A stretch of 64,000 bases of DNA from Limnomonas spitsbergensis. Its lineage: Eukaryota > Chlorophyta > Chlorophyceae > Chlamydomonadales. The translations under genes and the position numbers were made by a program. The notes below the pieces were generated by a model. The model searched no databases. It worked only from the letters and a program-made list of their open reading frames with translations, and was not told where the DNA came from. The stretch's first letter is position 1, and each line of letters starts with the position of its first letter. The stretch is from positions 1,860,001 through 1,924,000 of the forward strand of contig JAYJMM010000114.1 of assembly GCA_037349105.1 (NCBI GenBank). The letters are read 5' to 3'. Below are positions 10,939 through 23,734 of this stretch, piece by piece.

Positions 10939-13900
10939 TATGGACTGGTCTGCTGAGTCATTCGGTTGCTGGAGCGGTGAGAGAGGATGTTTACTGATGG
11001 CCGGAGGTGTAATGTCATCGACTGAGGGTGATTTGTGATGGCTTGCTAGTGGGCGCGGCTGGTATGCTGAGTCGGGAGTTGTTCGGTTGCTGAAGCAACC
11101 AATGACGATATGATATCAAGAATGAGTCAATAACATTACACCTCTGGCCCTGCTGAAAAAGCCTCGACCGCGCGGGCGCCCAACTGTCCCGTTCAAACAA
11201 AGTGTTGAACTGGAGTCATGGCCCGAAGGGGAGGAGATTTGTCGATGGCGCTCAGGATTTAAAATGGGCGCAATGTTTTATTTGTGTGTTTATGTTTAGG
11301 AATCTCCCTATGGAGCACGTGGATAAAATCAGGGGATACAACTTCAAGAGTGAGGGGGTAACAAATCAAGATACAAATCATCATAAAAAACACTTGTTGC
11401 CAGACCTTCCCCTCCGCTATATCCCCTACCCCAAGGATCTAGTAAATCCTTGTTTGCTGAGTCATGGAAAGAATTACCAGGGTTTATGGGGGGGGTCTCA
11501 TCCAATCACTTCTACAATGCGCCTCTTGAGGTATCATACACACTTTACGGCTTTTCCACACACCTCACATGCGCTCCTGAAGTTGTGAAGCTAGTCCAGC
11601 AGAGCATCCCAAATGATTAAATGAACTATATGATATGTTAAACAGGTGCCCGCAATCCGGTTCAGGCACTAATTTAACAAAACAGGAACCCAGGGCACTT
11701 GTCCAGATGCCACAACATTGCCACTTTCAGTTCATGTAATCCGGAAAGGCTAGCAGGTGCACACAAGATGCACCTAGCAGCAGGATCTACGGTATTAGGC
11801 ACCGGATTTGAGAGGCACCGGTGAGACCCTCCCATTTTATTTTACATTTCAACACACTTGGGAACGAAAAGAGTTTCAACTTAGAACCGAGGTTCTCTGA
11901 GGCGAGTGATGCCCGCACCCACTCACCTTCACCCTCCCCAATGCTATGTAAGGGAAGAAGGGAAGGTTAGTGAATATACCCTTCAATTGTATTACCTGAT
12001 TGACCTGTTTGTAGGTTCTTGTTGTTGTTGTAGGAGGTACTGTCCCTTGCATGGAGGAGAAAGGGTTAAAAGAGCCCTAAATAAATCCCATTGGTCTGAC
12101 GTGAATGCCCCGTACAGGTGTTTGAATCCTGTGAATTTTCCGAGTGTCCCCGTATTTTTATGTTCCAGAATTCCAGCGGAGTTTCTAATTTGATGTGTGT
12201 GACTAGTGCCCGCAAACCGCCTCCGTGAGGGAGTGGACTACCGTGGGTAAATGTAATGTCTTGAAACCGAGCAAAAGCGTATAAGTCTGGGGGACTCTTG
12301 TTTGTTTACTGTCCATTCCTGTTTTATTTTGAAGTGCGCATCATACCCTCTGTGGGGGCTGCCAGGCGGAGTGCCACATGACCGATAGGGACCCCTTCCT
12401 TTGACCGGCCTGCTGCAAGTAGCCCAATCAGCAGGATAGCTAACTTGCAGCTTTAGTGGGTAAAGTATACACTGGTGTTTCCACCATGTCCCGACATCGA
12501 CACATAGTAGATCAAATCGGGGTCAGGGCGAGGGGGGTAGATAACGGCTGGAAACACCACATCACAAAAAGTTGTAGAGCGTGCCTAGAATGCTGAAAAT
12601 ATGGTCGCAACATGGTAATGGTCGCAACATAGAAATGCACAAACCTGAAGGATTTGGGGGGCTAAAATGGTGGAAATACTCGATCGTAACCCTAAACCCC
12701 TTTATGGGGTGTAAATGAGCTAAGCTCGTGAAAGACCTTCAGTTGGAAAAGTTTTTCCTTTACGTCTGAGCTTGAAGTTCCTCTTGCATTCGAACCCACC
12801 CACCCTAACCTCCGCTTTAGCTTCTGATGCTACCCGTTACCCTGGAGCACCCCTTTGGCCAGCGGCTATTGGGCTTTTCACTGCGCTCCAAATCGTCAGT
12901 TTGTCCCCTCTAAGAACTTGCGAGTCGTCTGCGGTTCAGTGCTAGCAGATTAAGTTTTGCTCCGAAACCGGCCCTCCTGCCACTGGTTACACTTTCAGAG
13001 GGCAGGACCCTCTACTGAACTGTGAATTTCATGTGCAAGCTTCAGGAGTGGGATGACCGCAGTTTAAAGCGCCGACTTTTCTGACGGACGTTTTCACCCA
13101 AGTCTTTATAAACAGGCAATGATGATACTGTAGTCTCAAACTGATTCTATCTCGGAGACTATTGCCAATCTGAGCCCCCCAAATGTTACTGTACTGTGTG
13201 TTATCGTTTATTTTGGACATTAGATTGAGATGAGAGCTACGCCGTTGCACTCCGAGTGGTGAATGCTGCTGACTAGCATCATGAAATGCGTACAAACCAT
13301 GTGTACGAACCATATCCCTAGACATCCCATTTTGGCAGGGGGCGGCTAGGGGTCCCCCCCCTCCCCACGGGGTGCATCCCCCGAAATCCCTTGGAGCGGC
13401 TCCGCAACCAAAGATCACCGCTGCTTGTATGCCCATTCATGAGTCTGTACAACAGTAGTTGCTCTGACACAAGCAATGACTGCAGTCTGTGAGCTTTGTT
13501 TACTATCTTAAAATTCAAAAGCAAGCCCCGAGAAATCACAAACAGCGTGTCAGACAGTGGCTGCGAGACTGGCCAGGGAGAAAACCATTGCTGGCAGCGC
13601 AATATGACATTGTTGTTGCTTATTCAGCCTAAAAAAAACGAAGTCATCTGCTTCAAATAACCCCAAGTTCTTTCAATTTTGTAGGACTTACGCTAGTAGG
13701 ACGGGTTCGCTGTATTTACGCCCAAGTGGGTATTAATTAGTGTTGACAACATGAGCGATGACCATGTTTATGTCCTAACCTAGTCACAGAATCTGCTGGC
13801 CGGTGTAGAGACTGAAAAGTAATGGCCGGCGGGAGAGTGGTAGCAGAGCTGGCAGGAGTCGTGAATCATTTGCTTTCCACTTGTTACAAAAAGAAGGTAC

Positions 13901-14082
13901 AAAGAAACAGTGGAGAATACAAATCAGTTGCGCTTGCTATGCCACCTACACTATTTAGATGCTTGCTCTTGCCACCGGTACGGGTACATGAATTAATTTC
14001 AAGCTGCAGCACTTGCTACTTGAATCAGCTATCACTGGTGTAAATAGAAAAACAATATTGTAGTAGGTATTTTTGTACATAT
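10939..14082. other. Gene-poor region between Misato and LHCII
   Basis: Apart from the LINE remnants near 11.1 kb and a weak family A copy near 12.4 kb, I recognise nothing. Open frames such as 11202-11588 (plus) and 13029-13436 (minus) have no family motif and no splice context that I can support. Confidence 0.5.
10990..11195 (-). mobile_element. LINE 3' end remnants
   Basis: 11125-11190 contains the reverse complement of the shared LINE 3' terminus (GGGCGCCCAACTG ... GGCCCTGC ... GGTGTAATGTTATTGAC). A second shorter piece, GGAGGTGTAATGTCATCGA, lies at about 11003. Confidence 0.55.
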
Positions 14083-15848
14083 TTATGCGCTGGGGGTGAA
14101 CTTGGTGGCGTAGATGAAGGCGTTGTTCGCAACTGGGTCAGCCAAGTGGGTGGTCAGGTTCTCCAGAGGGCCCTTGCCTGTCACGATGGCCTGCACGTAG
14201 AAGCCCAGCATGGAGAACATGGCGAGGCGTCCGTTCTTGATCTCCTTGACCTTCAACTCGGCGAAGGTGTCAGGGTCGTCAGCCAGGCCCAAGGGGTCGA
14301 AGGGGCCACCGGGGTAGAGGGTGTCCAGGTCTTCGAGGCCAACAGACTCAGCGGCACCACCGGCGCGGAAGGCCTCAGCCTGTCCCATGAGAATGACCTG
14401 GCAGGCCACGATGGCCACGATGGACTGGGCGTGGATGAGGCTGGACTGGCCCAGGTAGTCTAGGCCACCGTCTGCGAAAATCTGGGCACCGGCCTTGAAC
14501 CATACGGGCTGGGCGTTGGGGGACTGGTCCAGCTCGGGGACGAGGCAGCCCAGGGCGCCCAGCATGGCCCAACGGGCGTGGATGACCTCAGTGGTGCGGT
14601 ACCTGGAGAAGGTCTCAGGGTCGGCAGACAGACCAGCGGTGTCCTGCAGAGGGAAGCATGGAATGACACCGCATATCAGCAGAGCCAACAGTGCAATGCT
14701 ACTGTGTTTTCATGCAAACATTTGGTTGGACATAGGAATGCGTGCTGGAGCGACGAGCAGTGAAAGGTCGGGTGCTAAGGCACATCCAAAGCAATCAGTG
14801 ACCTGCTGGAGGGCTAGCATGCTCCTGTCGTACACAATAGCCCTCAGATGCGTAAGTCGGCCACCGTGCAGGTACCTGGTACTTCCAGGACGGCCCAAGG
14901 CCTGCTGGGGGTCACTCTAATGGAATCCAGCCACTAGCAAAGCATCATGTCCCCAGGTGTTGTGCATGCATGTCAATTGCTCTATATGTGAGGCAGGTGC
15001 CCTGAGTACTGCCTATGCATGTCAATTGCTCTATATGTGAGGCAGGTGCCCTGAGTACTGCCTATGCATGACAATTGCTCTATATGTGAGGCAGGTGCCC
15101 TGAGTACTGCCTATGCATGTCAATTGCTCTATATGTGAGGCAGGTGCCCTGAGTACTGCCTATGCATGTCAATTGCTCTATATGTGTGGCAGGTGCCCTG
15201 AGTACTGCCTATGCATGACGATTGCTCTATATGTGAGGCAGGTGCCCTGAGTACTGCCTATGCATGACGATTGCGGTTGCAAGGCACTTACCCAGCCGTA
15301 GTCGCCGGGGAATTCTCCGGTCAGGTATGAGGGGGAGGCGGTGAAAGGGCCCAGGAACAGGGACCGCTCGGGGCCGTACCACTGAGGAAGAGAGAGGGGG
15401 TAGCATGGTGTCAGCCGAGAGTCATCAGTGTGGCAGGAGTGCAACAATGCAGGGATAATGATTATGAGGCTTGTGGACTGAACCCGCACACCCTGACCCC
15501 TGGGGCAAGGATTGAGGATCCAACCGCCCACTGCCAGCAAACATTTATCATTGCATCAGGCTTGTGACAGGGTCAGGGGCTTGTGGACTAGGCAGGGCAT
15601 ATGGATCGACAAGCGCGAGAAGCATGCATCTGCAAGTCGGGAATCCGGTCGCGGGAGGCTCAGTTAATGAGTTAACGGAAGCTTTTCGTGCCGATGCGCA
15701 TGTGCTGGGGATCGAGTCGTCGGGGCTTGGGCCTCACCATAGAGTCGGAGGAGACCTTCTTGGAGATGGTCTTCTTGGCAGCCTGGACCATAACGGTGGA
15801 GCGCCTGGACACGGTGGACATAGCTTGCTTCTTCATGAGGGCAGACAT
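14083..15848 (-). CDS. LHCB: Light-harvesting chlorophyll a/b-binding protein of LHCII
   Basis: Complete gene. Exon 1 is 15738-15848 (ATG at 15846-15848), exon 2 is 15292-15381, exon 3 is 14083-14643 (stop TAA). All introns are phase 0 and GT-AG; the product is 253 residues, normal for the family. Residues 1-37 are basic and Ser/Ala/Lys-rich, as expected of a chloroplast transit peptide and mature N-terminus. They are followed by the LHCII trimerisation motif WYGPER and then [20 protein letters not shown]. Helix 1 has [14 protein letters not shown] and helix 3 has [14 protein letters not shown], the chlorophyll-ligating Glu/Asn/Arg motifs. The family binds chlorophylls a and b and lutein in thylakoid membranes and feeds photosystem II. 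The 5' leader upstream of the ATG is CT-rich. The second ATG in exon 1 (codon 5) is a possible alternative start. Confidence 0.96.
14965..15276 (-). repeat. 49-bp tandem repeat in LHCII intron 2
   Basis: About six copies of TGTCAATTGCTCTATATGTG followed by AGGCAGGTGCCCTGAGTACT and GCCTATGCA, with a strict period of 49 bases and very few changes. The array ends 15 bases from the intron donor. Confidence 0.95.
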
Positions 15849-15899
15849 ATTGTATGTTGGGAGGTATTGACAAAGAAAGGAGTAGAGAGAGTTGGTAGA

Positions 15900-17460
15900 T
15901 ACTGATCGATGCGAATCGATCGGCTTTTGAAGCCCCTAGAAAGTGTGGGAATTGCGGGTGAATCAGAATCGCCGTAGATACGAGACGGTTGGACCGTTCG
16001 GCCGGGGGACGACAGGGCGTTTCATAGCCAAAATACTGCACTTTAATTGAAGACGGATACTGTCGTGACCGGGAAAAGACGCTTCATGAGTCCATTATCA
16101 CCAGATTTAGCCCGCAAGACGATCCAGGGGATACGAGCCAAGGGAGCAAGCGTTCCCATCGCAGTAGGTCCTTGCCTCATCTAGTGCCACCTTCTGCAAA
16201 CTGACCTGCCTTAATACCAGCGGCTCACGAAGCAGGCTAGAGGTGTACCGAAATCAGCCTAGCAGGCTAGAGGGCTAGAAGGCTGTCATGCTTCAAAAAC
16301 AGGATCAAATTCATGGTATCTAAACCACATTTCTGCAGTGAGTGGAGCGATTGCTGAAGGTGTGTGATTTGCTGTGTCTACTTGGGCATATTTCTGCCAG
16401 GCATGCATGTATGAGCCGCTGTCATCAATGGGGTGAAGGCTACCCCATTGTCAGCCGCTGGATGGAAGGGAGGGGACATGGAGTGAAGGATTGGTCCATG
16501 GGGGTGGCTAGGGAAAGGTAGGGGGGGCTGCAGGAGACATGGAGAACAAATAGAACTGGCCAAGCACGCGTCCTACGCTCAAGCTGTAGGAGAGTGTTGC
16601 GCCAGGCCATGGTGGTATGGCTGCGCACCTGGGACCTGGGGTTTCACTGACCTCAAGGAAATAGCGGCTGGGCCTTTATTAAAAGATGTTGCGGGGAGCG
16701 AAAGGGCAGGAGTCCAGGCGGCCAGGGTCCTGACCGTGGTCCTGACTCAGGCGGACTTGGTGCCAGTCGCCAGGGTGATGAAAATGCCATTACTCCTCTC
16801 AGCTGCACGTACTCTTTTGCACCCTCGTCATGTTATGTCTGGGGCTTGTCTTCTGCACTATGGGGTTCATTCCCACGCTACTGCTCGGTGTTTGTGTGTT
16901 GGTTGCTTGCCCAGGGGGGTCACTGGTTTTCGCTCGCTGTCCTAGCGTATTTAGTGCCTGTACCGGCTTACGGGCACAAGTCCCATGCATCAAATATGAT
17001 GCCCTGTTGGACTGTAAAAACTTCACAATTTCACTCTTGCTCTGTGTCCCTTAACTCTGTTTCCCCCTTTTCCTGACCAAGTGAATTGTATGTTTGTTTC
17101 CTTCCTTTTTGTTGAGGGCTAGGATCTGGGCGGGCTGGGGATTCTTCAGACTTCCTTTACTTTGGGATGTTCTTTCCTTCCTCTTTTTCCGGCTGTTCCT
17201 TTATTTTCTCCGCTAGCCTTTATTTTATTTCCTCCCGACCAGACAGTCAGGGTCCCACGTGGCAAAGCCTTTTGAGCATGGCCCATTGGTGACGTTAGTG
17301 TAATGTCAGAGACGTGGCCCACCATTCTCCCCCAGTCCCCCCCACCACGTGTCAGTGATATACGTATCAGAGGGCTAAGACAATCAGATATCCAGCAACC
17401 GTCAAGAGGCTGCCCGCTGCCTCGACCACTGTGCTTGCACGAAGCAACTGCATCAGCATG
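15900..17460. other. Region upstream of LHCII without recognised genes
   Basis: No family motif or splice-consistent exon found on either strand. It presumably contains the LHCII promoter just right of 15848, but no clear element stands out. Confidence 0.45.
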
Positions 17461-17464
17461 TGCC

Positions 17465-18905
17465 CTACTGTGTCAATGACGTTACACCTCTGGGCCCTGC
17501 TCAAATAAGGCTCAGCCGCAAGGGCGCCTAAGTAAAGAGTTAGGAGGAAAGATGGAAAGAAACACAGAGGAGGGCAGGGCAAAAGGAAGGGGGGGAATGT
17601 GCGAAATAGAGTGAAGGGACAAAACTAAAGGCTGGAAAACATAAAATATAAAGGAAGTTCCAACCTCTGAAAAAGTCTACGCCTCAACGATATCTACCAC
17701 TTCGTCCACAAAGGCCAGGGCGTCCCACCCAAGCCTGCCCCGGTACAAACTCTAAAAAGTATCTAGCACCATTCGGTGGACCTACCCATCCCCGCTCTCT
17801 AAGTTGATCCTGCACGCTGGGGCATTGAAAACAAGCATGCAGCGCGTCCTCCACATGGTCGCCGTCTCCCCTAGCCCAACATCGCAGGCAGCACCGCCTG
17901 TCACGCTGATGACCACTGCGCCGTCCTCTAGTGTCAGCCGTGCTGACGGCGCCGAGCCGCAGCCTGAAGTTCGTGCGCACGCAAGCACACTCCTTTCGGC
18001 TGGTGCAGCCCCTGGCCTGCTCCCGCTGTAGACTGGAACCAGGTGTGGTAGGGGGCCGCAGACCTGTGTTCAATGGCAGGATCTCTGGGGTCCCCTCTGC
18101 CAGCTGCATCCAGCTGCGCCCGCTCGTATGCTGCATCAACTAGCGCTAGACCTCTCTGACAGGCGGCGGCTGTAGGTCAGTTGCTGTCTGACTCAGTTTG
18201 GGATCGACTGATCCCAGCCCCAGCTCCAGCAAGGCACCTAGCAAATCACTGCACCGATTGCGCCCTCCGGTGCCCTGCCTGACAGCGAGCTGCATGTCGG
18301 CCGCCATGGCTGCCGCCATGAGTGGGCTGTCTTGCTGTGCTGCTGGTGCGACCGCTGCGTTTTAGAAGCGAAGTACATGCTGCCACCAACTTCGCTGTAA
18401 CGGCTAGATCTGCAGGTCCTGCATGACCCCCCAACTGGCAGCGGACGGAGGTAACCCTGCAGCCTGGCGCAAATGCTGGAGGAAGCTGGACTGCATCTTG
18501 CTCTTGAGGCAATGCCGCGGCCTAAGTAGGGTGATTGGTGGCCCACACCACATCAACGTAGTTGGCCGCAGGGCGCTGCATAGACAGACGCCAACCGGAT
18601 GCATGTAGGCAGATGATGCCTGAGGTGCACCTTGGCACCAAGCGGACACGATGCAACGCAGTAGCGTAAGGCACCTCTCTACCTCGCATGGCCTTCCTCA
18701 TGCTGCCGCTCTCGTGCTGAATGATGCCCACGAACTTGGAATCCTGGACACACTTCAGCACTATCTTATCGGGGCCATACAAGCAAGGATGGGCTGATTG
18801 CCGGCGCTGCGCAGCTAAGCGGCTGCCAAACTCCAATATCTCGATCTTGTTCACGTTGACCTGGAGCTGCTTGACCGCCGCATACTCATGCAGGGCATCT
18901 AGCCC
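17465..18905 (-). mobile_element. Non-LTR retrotransposon (LINE) fragment, 5'-truncated
   Basis: Read on the minus strand, it starts abruptly at 18905 in the segment after the reverse transcriptase active site (ALHEYAAVKQLQVNVNK, FGSRLAAQRR). It continues through stop-broken frames to a zinc-knuckle-like tail (CLRCWARGDGD, then HACFQCP, 17820-17900) and an untranslated end. It finishes at 17465 with the family terminus GAGCAGGGCCCAGAGGTGTA then ACGTCATTGAC. Frameshifts and stops make it dead. Known LINEs often carry such a C-terminal Cys/His motif. Confidence 0.72.
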
Positions 18906-19893
18906 TACTATGTGTGTGGGGGTGGGTGGGGGTATTCAAGGTTTTCACATGTCCTGGTGGTAGGTCAGATGTGGCCTTGTGGGTCCCCCCATCCTGAAAC
19001 AACACCGAGGAAGGAAAGATGTCGGGAAGAGACGCAAGGTGGGGTAACTCCGTCGCGAAGGACTGACCTCCCAATGGCGCAGCCCAAGGAAAGCAAGGCC
19101 AAGGCAGGCACCTTTTGACAAACCGTATCACCGATCTGTCCTACCTGGCATAACTGCAGGCCGGAGAAAGAAGAACATCCCAGACAAACCTGTAGGGGAC
19201 TCCAAATCGATCGGGTGTGAGGCTGTGAGCCCCCCCCCCCCCCCCACCCTTTGTTGCCGAAGGGAGCAGTCCAAGAGCATGGCATGGCCTTAGTTAAAAC
19301 GGGAACATATGAACCCGTGGGCAGCAACTCAAGCCTCTGGCCACGCCACTGAAGGCCGCATCCTGCAGGGCTAAGGCAGAACCTTCATCACCTCAGGACT
19401 ATGTAAAGACGAAGGCCGCGGCCACATTTATGGGAATGTGCTCCCACTACTGGTAAAGGGACCACATCCCTAAATAAACCCAGCAGGCCACTTTGCAGTG
19501 GGCGAATAGTCCCCCAAGTCACTTTCCAGTGAGAGAGAGAAAGAAGGGGCAACAGAGAAATGCTGAAAAATAAGCAGTGGGGTAAATGGGAAAACACTTT
19601 CGCATGCAAATCATAAACGACGGATGCACCCTAGGTGGTTGGGAAAACGAAGAGGTATGGAGAGTGGGATTGTGCATATCAGTTGAATCAATAGAGCTTT
19701 TTGCAAACTGTTGTCGTACACATCATCTATCATTATCGATCTCGAGCCCTAGATGGTGAGAGATAGATGATACGAGCATCTTGACCCAGAAATATTGGCT
19801 TGCGGTACACGATACGGCAAGCCCTCACTCATATCTACAGGCCAGAAAGTCAGGGGACCTGACCGACTTACTTGACTTGACTTGACCCCCTCC
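18906..19893. other. Spacer downstream of ABCG
   Basis: Contains G/C homopolymer tracts (19231-19246) and no recognised gene. Confidence 0.45.
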
Positions 19894-20159
19894 TCAGCGC
19901 TTGTTGAAGTTAAGGTGCTTCTGGGCAAGCATCATGATGACCCAGAAGAGGCCGATGAAGCCAACCTGCACTCGGGAGGAACGCAGGGATTTACATTGCC
20001 AGTTCCAAAGGGAGTTGCACTAGCAGTTTGTCAGGAAGTGACGCAGGGAGTCGGGTACACTGGTACTCTGGTAGTACAACAGGCCTGTCCCTCCCTCTCT
20101 CCCTGTCCCTGACCATTACGGTTGGGCTGAAATTAAAAATGACTTAATTTTTAGTATCT

Positions 20160-20415
20160 TGTATTTCCACAATGCTTTATTAAAAGCAACAGCGTATGTG
20201 TGCACATGCTACTAAGGCAGAGACTGGTTCTATGGCATATGTAGCCCTCCCCACCCCGCCTTCCCTCTCTCTCTGGCCCTCACCATCATGTCAGCTACAA
20301 TAACCAGGGAAAAATGTATGTGTGCACATGCTGCCCAGGCAAAGGTTAGTTAGTTCCGAGGCACATGTCGCCCTCCCCCCCTCCCTCTCTCCCCGCCCCT
20401 CACCATAATGAGTGC
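20160..20415 (-). repeat. Duplicated end of the penultimate ABCG exon with donor
   Basis: Two copies with a period of about 122 bases share ATGTGTGCACATGCT and end at CCCTCACCAT.ATG. The latter is the complement of the exon end ATG|GTGAGGG. Confidence 0.7.
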
Positions 20416-21024
20416 GCAGTAGGGGTAGAAGCTCTCGTTGAAGTCCAGAATGGTGACGAGGAACTGGGAGACGGTTTGCTGCAGAGTGGAATGAAGGAAA
20501 GGGGGTCAGGAGAGAGAGAGAGAGCACAGTGTATGCAAGGTCTGGGTGAAGCATCAAGGAGGGGCCAGAAGCAAAGAGGGGGCTGGGGATGATGTCTCGG
20601 TGGGATGCTAACAGAGACACTGCTCGGCCACAAGAGGGCGGGCTCACAGACATACAAGCTTTGGCATGGTATTAAACATATGGCCGCTCCCCTTCGCTAT
20701 TGTCCTTACCATGGTCCCGTCTGCAGTCATGATCAGGCTGTCGCTCATGGAGTATTGGGAGCTGATGACACCCTGGATTGAGTAGGACAGCGGGTCCAAC
20801 CAGTACAGCCTGAAAAGGGGGGAGGGAGGGGGGATTGAGGGGGAGGCAGGGAGGCAGGAAGGGAGGGGAGGGGGGGGGGGTACTACACAGAGTGATAGGG
20901 AGGGGTTATGTGTGTGAGGCAGGGACGGAAAAAATCTCATCAGCATCCACTACCAGTCAATTGTCTTGTAGTCTGAGCATGCTGAAATAAACAGTGCAGT
21001 AAGTCCAGTTGCTTCGGGCCACCG

Positions 21025-21345
21025 GCTGAGGCTCGGTCTGGGGCTAACATGTGTTTGGGCTCGGTCTGGGGCTAACATGTGTTTGGGCTCGGTCTGGGGC
21101 TAACATGTGTTTGGGCTCGGTCTGGGGCTAACATGTGTTTGGGCTCGGTCTGGGGCTAACATGTGTTTGGGCTCGGTCTGGGGCTAACATGTGTTTGGGC
21201 TCGGTCTGGGGCTAACATGTGTTTGGGCTCGGTCTGGGGCTAACATGTGTTTGGGCTCGGTCTGGGGCTAACATGTGTTTGGGCTCGGTCTGGGGCTAAC
21301 ATGTGTTTGGGCTCGGTCTGGGGCTAACATGTGTTTGGGGCAGGA
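21025..21345 (-). repeat. 28-bp tandem repeat in ABCG intron
   Basis: Eleven to twelve nearly identical copies of GGCTCGGTCTGGGGCTAACA followed by TGTGTTTG. The homogeneity implies recent expansion. Confidence 0.96.
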
Positions 21346-22259
21346 TAGCAATTCTTGCAGGGCCTAGATTGCATACACCAAACGGCTCATCTATGAAGGT
21401 GGTCTGGTGCACACTACAACAAGCCCGATCAAGGGTTTGCCCTTATGGGAGCAGTGGTGGCTGCCCGGCAGCCCCCTAAAGGTGGTGTGAATCACACTAC
21501 AAAACAGTGTTCAGTCACCACTTCCACCACACTGGGAAGGAGGTGTAGGGCACGAAGAAGCCTCCAAAGAGGAAGAAGACGTTGAGGAACAGGATGTTGA
21601 CGATCTGAGCACAATGGAGAAGAGCGACTGGTTCATCATGCCAAAGCACCTGCGTGCGTCGCAGGGGGACAGGAGTTACAAAGAGGTACAGCGGTACAGG
21701 AGGGGTGGGAGTTACAAAGAGTTATTGGGAGTTGCGTGCTGGAGCGGCTTGTACCACATTACCCAAGTACATGATGTCCGTGTGGGGCGGGAGGTTAGCA
21801 AGACCATGGCTGCTTGTTCAGGGACCCTGGACAGGAGGCTCCTTTACTGTTGTGTTTCCCCACGCAAACTTACCCCCCCCCCCTCATGAGGACAGGAGGC
21901 TGATTTACTGATGTGTTTCCCGTCCAAAACCCTAATCCCCCCTCCATATGATGACCGCTCACGTGATGAACAGCAGGCACAGCCAGGTGAAGAACATGTA
22001 CCAGAAGAAGTGCGCCGCGGTCGCTGTGAACTCAATCATGAAGAATATGATGAGGGAGTAAAGAATCGTCTGGACCGTCACGTACGGGATCTCAACCAGG
22101 GCCTGCAAGGGGTGTGAACAGGTGTGGACCTGTGTGGATAGGTGTGGGCATAGGTAACGTGTGCCCATGTGTGTGGATGGTTCTAGTCACAGTATCAGAC
22201 ACACCAACCGACTGCTTGCCGTCATCAAGGCCTGGACGGCGGCCCTTTCTCTCCCTCCC

Positions 22260-22400
22260 CCCCTCCCTCCATCAATACAAAGGCCTTCCCCCTCTCCCTA
22301 CCTCCCTCCCTCCCTCATTGCAAAGGCCTCAGTCAATGCAAATATCTACTCCCCCCACTCCTTCTCTCACCGCTGTCAATGCAAAGGCCTCAGTGCAGCA
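22260..22400 (-). repeat. Repeated ABCG exon end (CAAAGGCCTCAGT block)
   Basis: TCAATGCAAAGGCCTCAGT, the complement of the coding end of exon 22371-22519, recurs at about 22316-22340 and in part near 22275. Copies lie on the donor side of the exon. Confidence 0.65.
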
Positions 22401-22939
22401 CATGTTTGCGGCCTTTTCTCTGTAGAAGACGATGCGTGCGCTGGCGACAATGGGCAGCACGCCGGAGGCATTGTAGTAGCCAATGAAGATGAGGCACAGG
22501 AATAGGGCGCCCAGGATGTCTGTGGGAGGGAGGAAGGGGGAGGAGGAGGGAGGGGGGAGAGGTTAAGGAATTAGGTCCAACCTCAACCAAGGCCTATAGG
22601 AGTGGTTGCGGGAGTGGGCAAACATATATGGGGGCCATGTAGAGGATCATAACTTATTGGTTTGAGCTACAAGGCCTCCATTGGCAGGCTCTTCCTTGCC
22701 CCCAGGCAGCCTCAATCAGTCCCCCCCAGTCAGCCAACCTGTCAATACATGACCCCCTCCCCCCTTATTCAGCCACACTCAGCCCCCCTCCCCTCCTCCC
22801 CCCCCAGCCACACTCAGTCCCCCTCCCTCTCTTTTGTGTCACTCACTCATGATGTCATTGGCGTTGTTCTGTACGGCACCAGTCTGGTAGTAGATGGAGC
22901 CAAGCAGCACGCCAAGTACCGTGGTAAACACGCAGTGCA

Positions 22940-23115
22940 CAGCATTGTACTGCAGGTCGAGGGAGGAGAGTAACAGGTACATGAGGTTACAGGGGGTTGC
23001 TCAGCATTGTATGGCAGGTCAAGGGAGAAGGGGAACAGGCACAGGGAGTTGCAGGTGGGTGTACAGCAGGCCAAGGGAGGGGCACAATTACATTGTACTG
23101 CAAGCTGAGGGTGGG
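22940..23115 (-). repeat. Three copies of an ABCG exon acceptor boundary
   Basis: GCATTGTACTGCAGGTCGAG (the complement of the acceptor CTGCAG|TACAATGC) recurs as GCATTGTATGGCAGGTCAAG at about 23004 and as ACATTGTACTGCAAGCTGAG at about 23090. Confidence 0.75.
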
Positions 23116-23141
23116 GAAGCTCGAGACTCTATACACCAAGG

Positions 23142-23562
23142 AGTTGCACAGGGAGTTACACAGGGAGTTACACAGGGAGTTACACAGGGAGTTGCACAGG
23201 GAGTTGCACAGGGAGTTACACAGGGAGTTACACAGGGAGTTACACAGGGAGTTGCACAGGGAGTTACACAGGGAGTTACACAGGGAGTTACACAGGGAGT
23301 TACACAGGGAGTTACACAGGGAGTTGCACAGGGAGTTGCACAGGGAGTTGCACAGGGAGTTACACAGGGAGTTACACAGGGAGTTGCACAGGGAGTTGCA
23401 CCAGGAGTTACACCAGGAGTTACATCAGGAGTTACACCAGGAGTTATACCAGGAGTTACACCAGGAGTTACACCAGGAGTTACACCAGGAGTTACACAGG
23501 GAGTTACACCAGGAGTTACACAGGGAGTTGCACAAGGAGTTACACCAGAAGTTCCCTTCTCA
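23142..23562 (-). repeat. 12-bp minisatellite (GTTACACAGGGA)
   Basis: About 35 copies of GTTACACAGGGA and its variants GTTGCACAGGGA and GTTACACCAGGA. The period is a multiple of three, so it produces long but meaningless open frames. It adjoins the end of exon 23564-23711. Confidence 0.95.
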
Positions 23563-23734
23563 CCCCTGGGTTGCGCCAGTACTCGTTGAGGCATCGACGC
23601 ATGAGTACGTTGAACTGCACGATGAAGGGCTGCGCGTAAAGCTGCTTGAGCTTGGTGGGCATGCTTCCGGTTTTGGGGAAGGAAAGCTCGCCAACAATCA
23701 CGTCATTCTTCCTGAGGATGGCCAGGGGTGAGGA

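Noticed and set aside
22997..23731. Long plus-strand open frame with repeated ELHR
   Set aside because: It is the 12-bp minisatellite read in frame; the period is a multiple of three, so all frames stay open. The true coding sequence (ABCG) is on the other strand.
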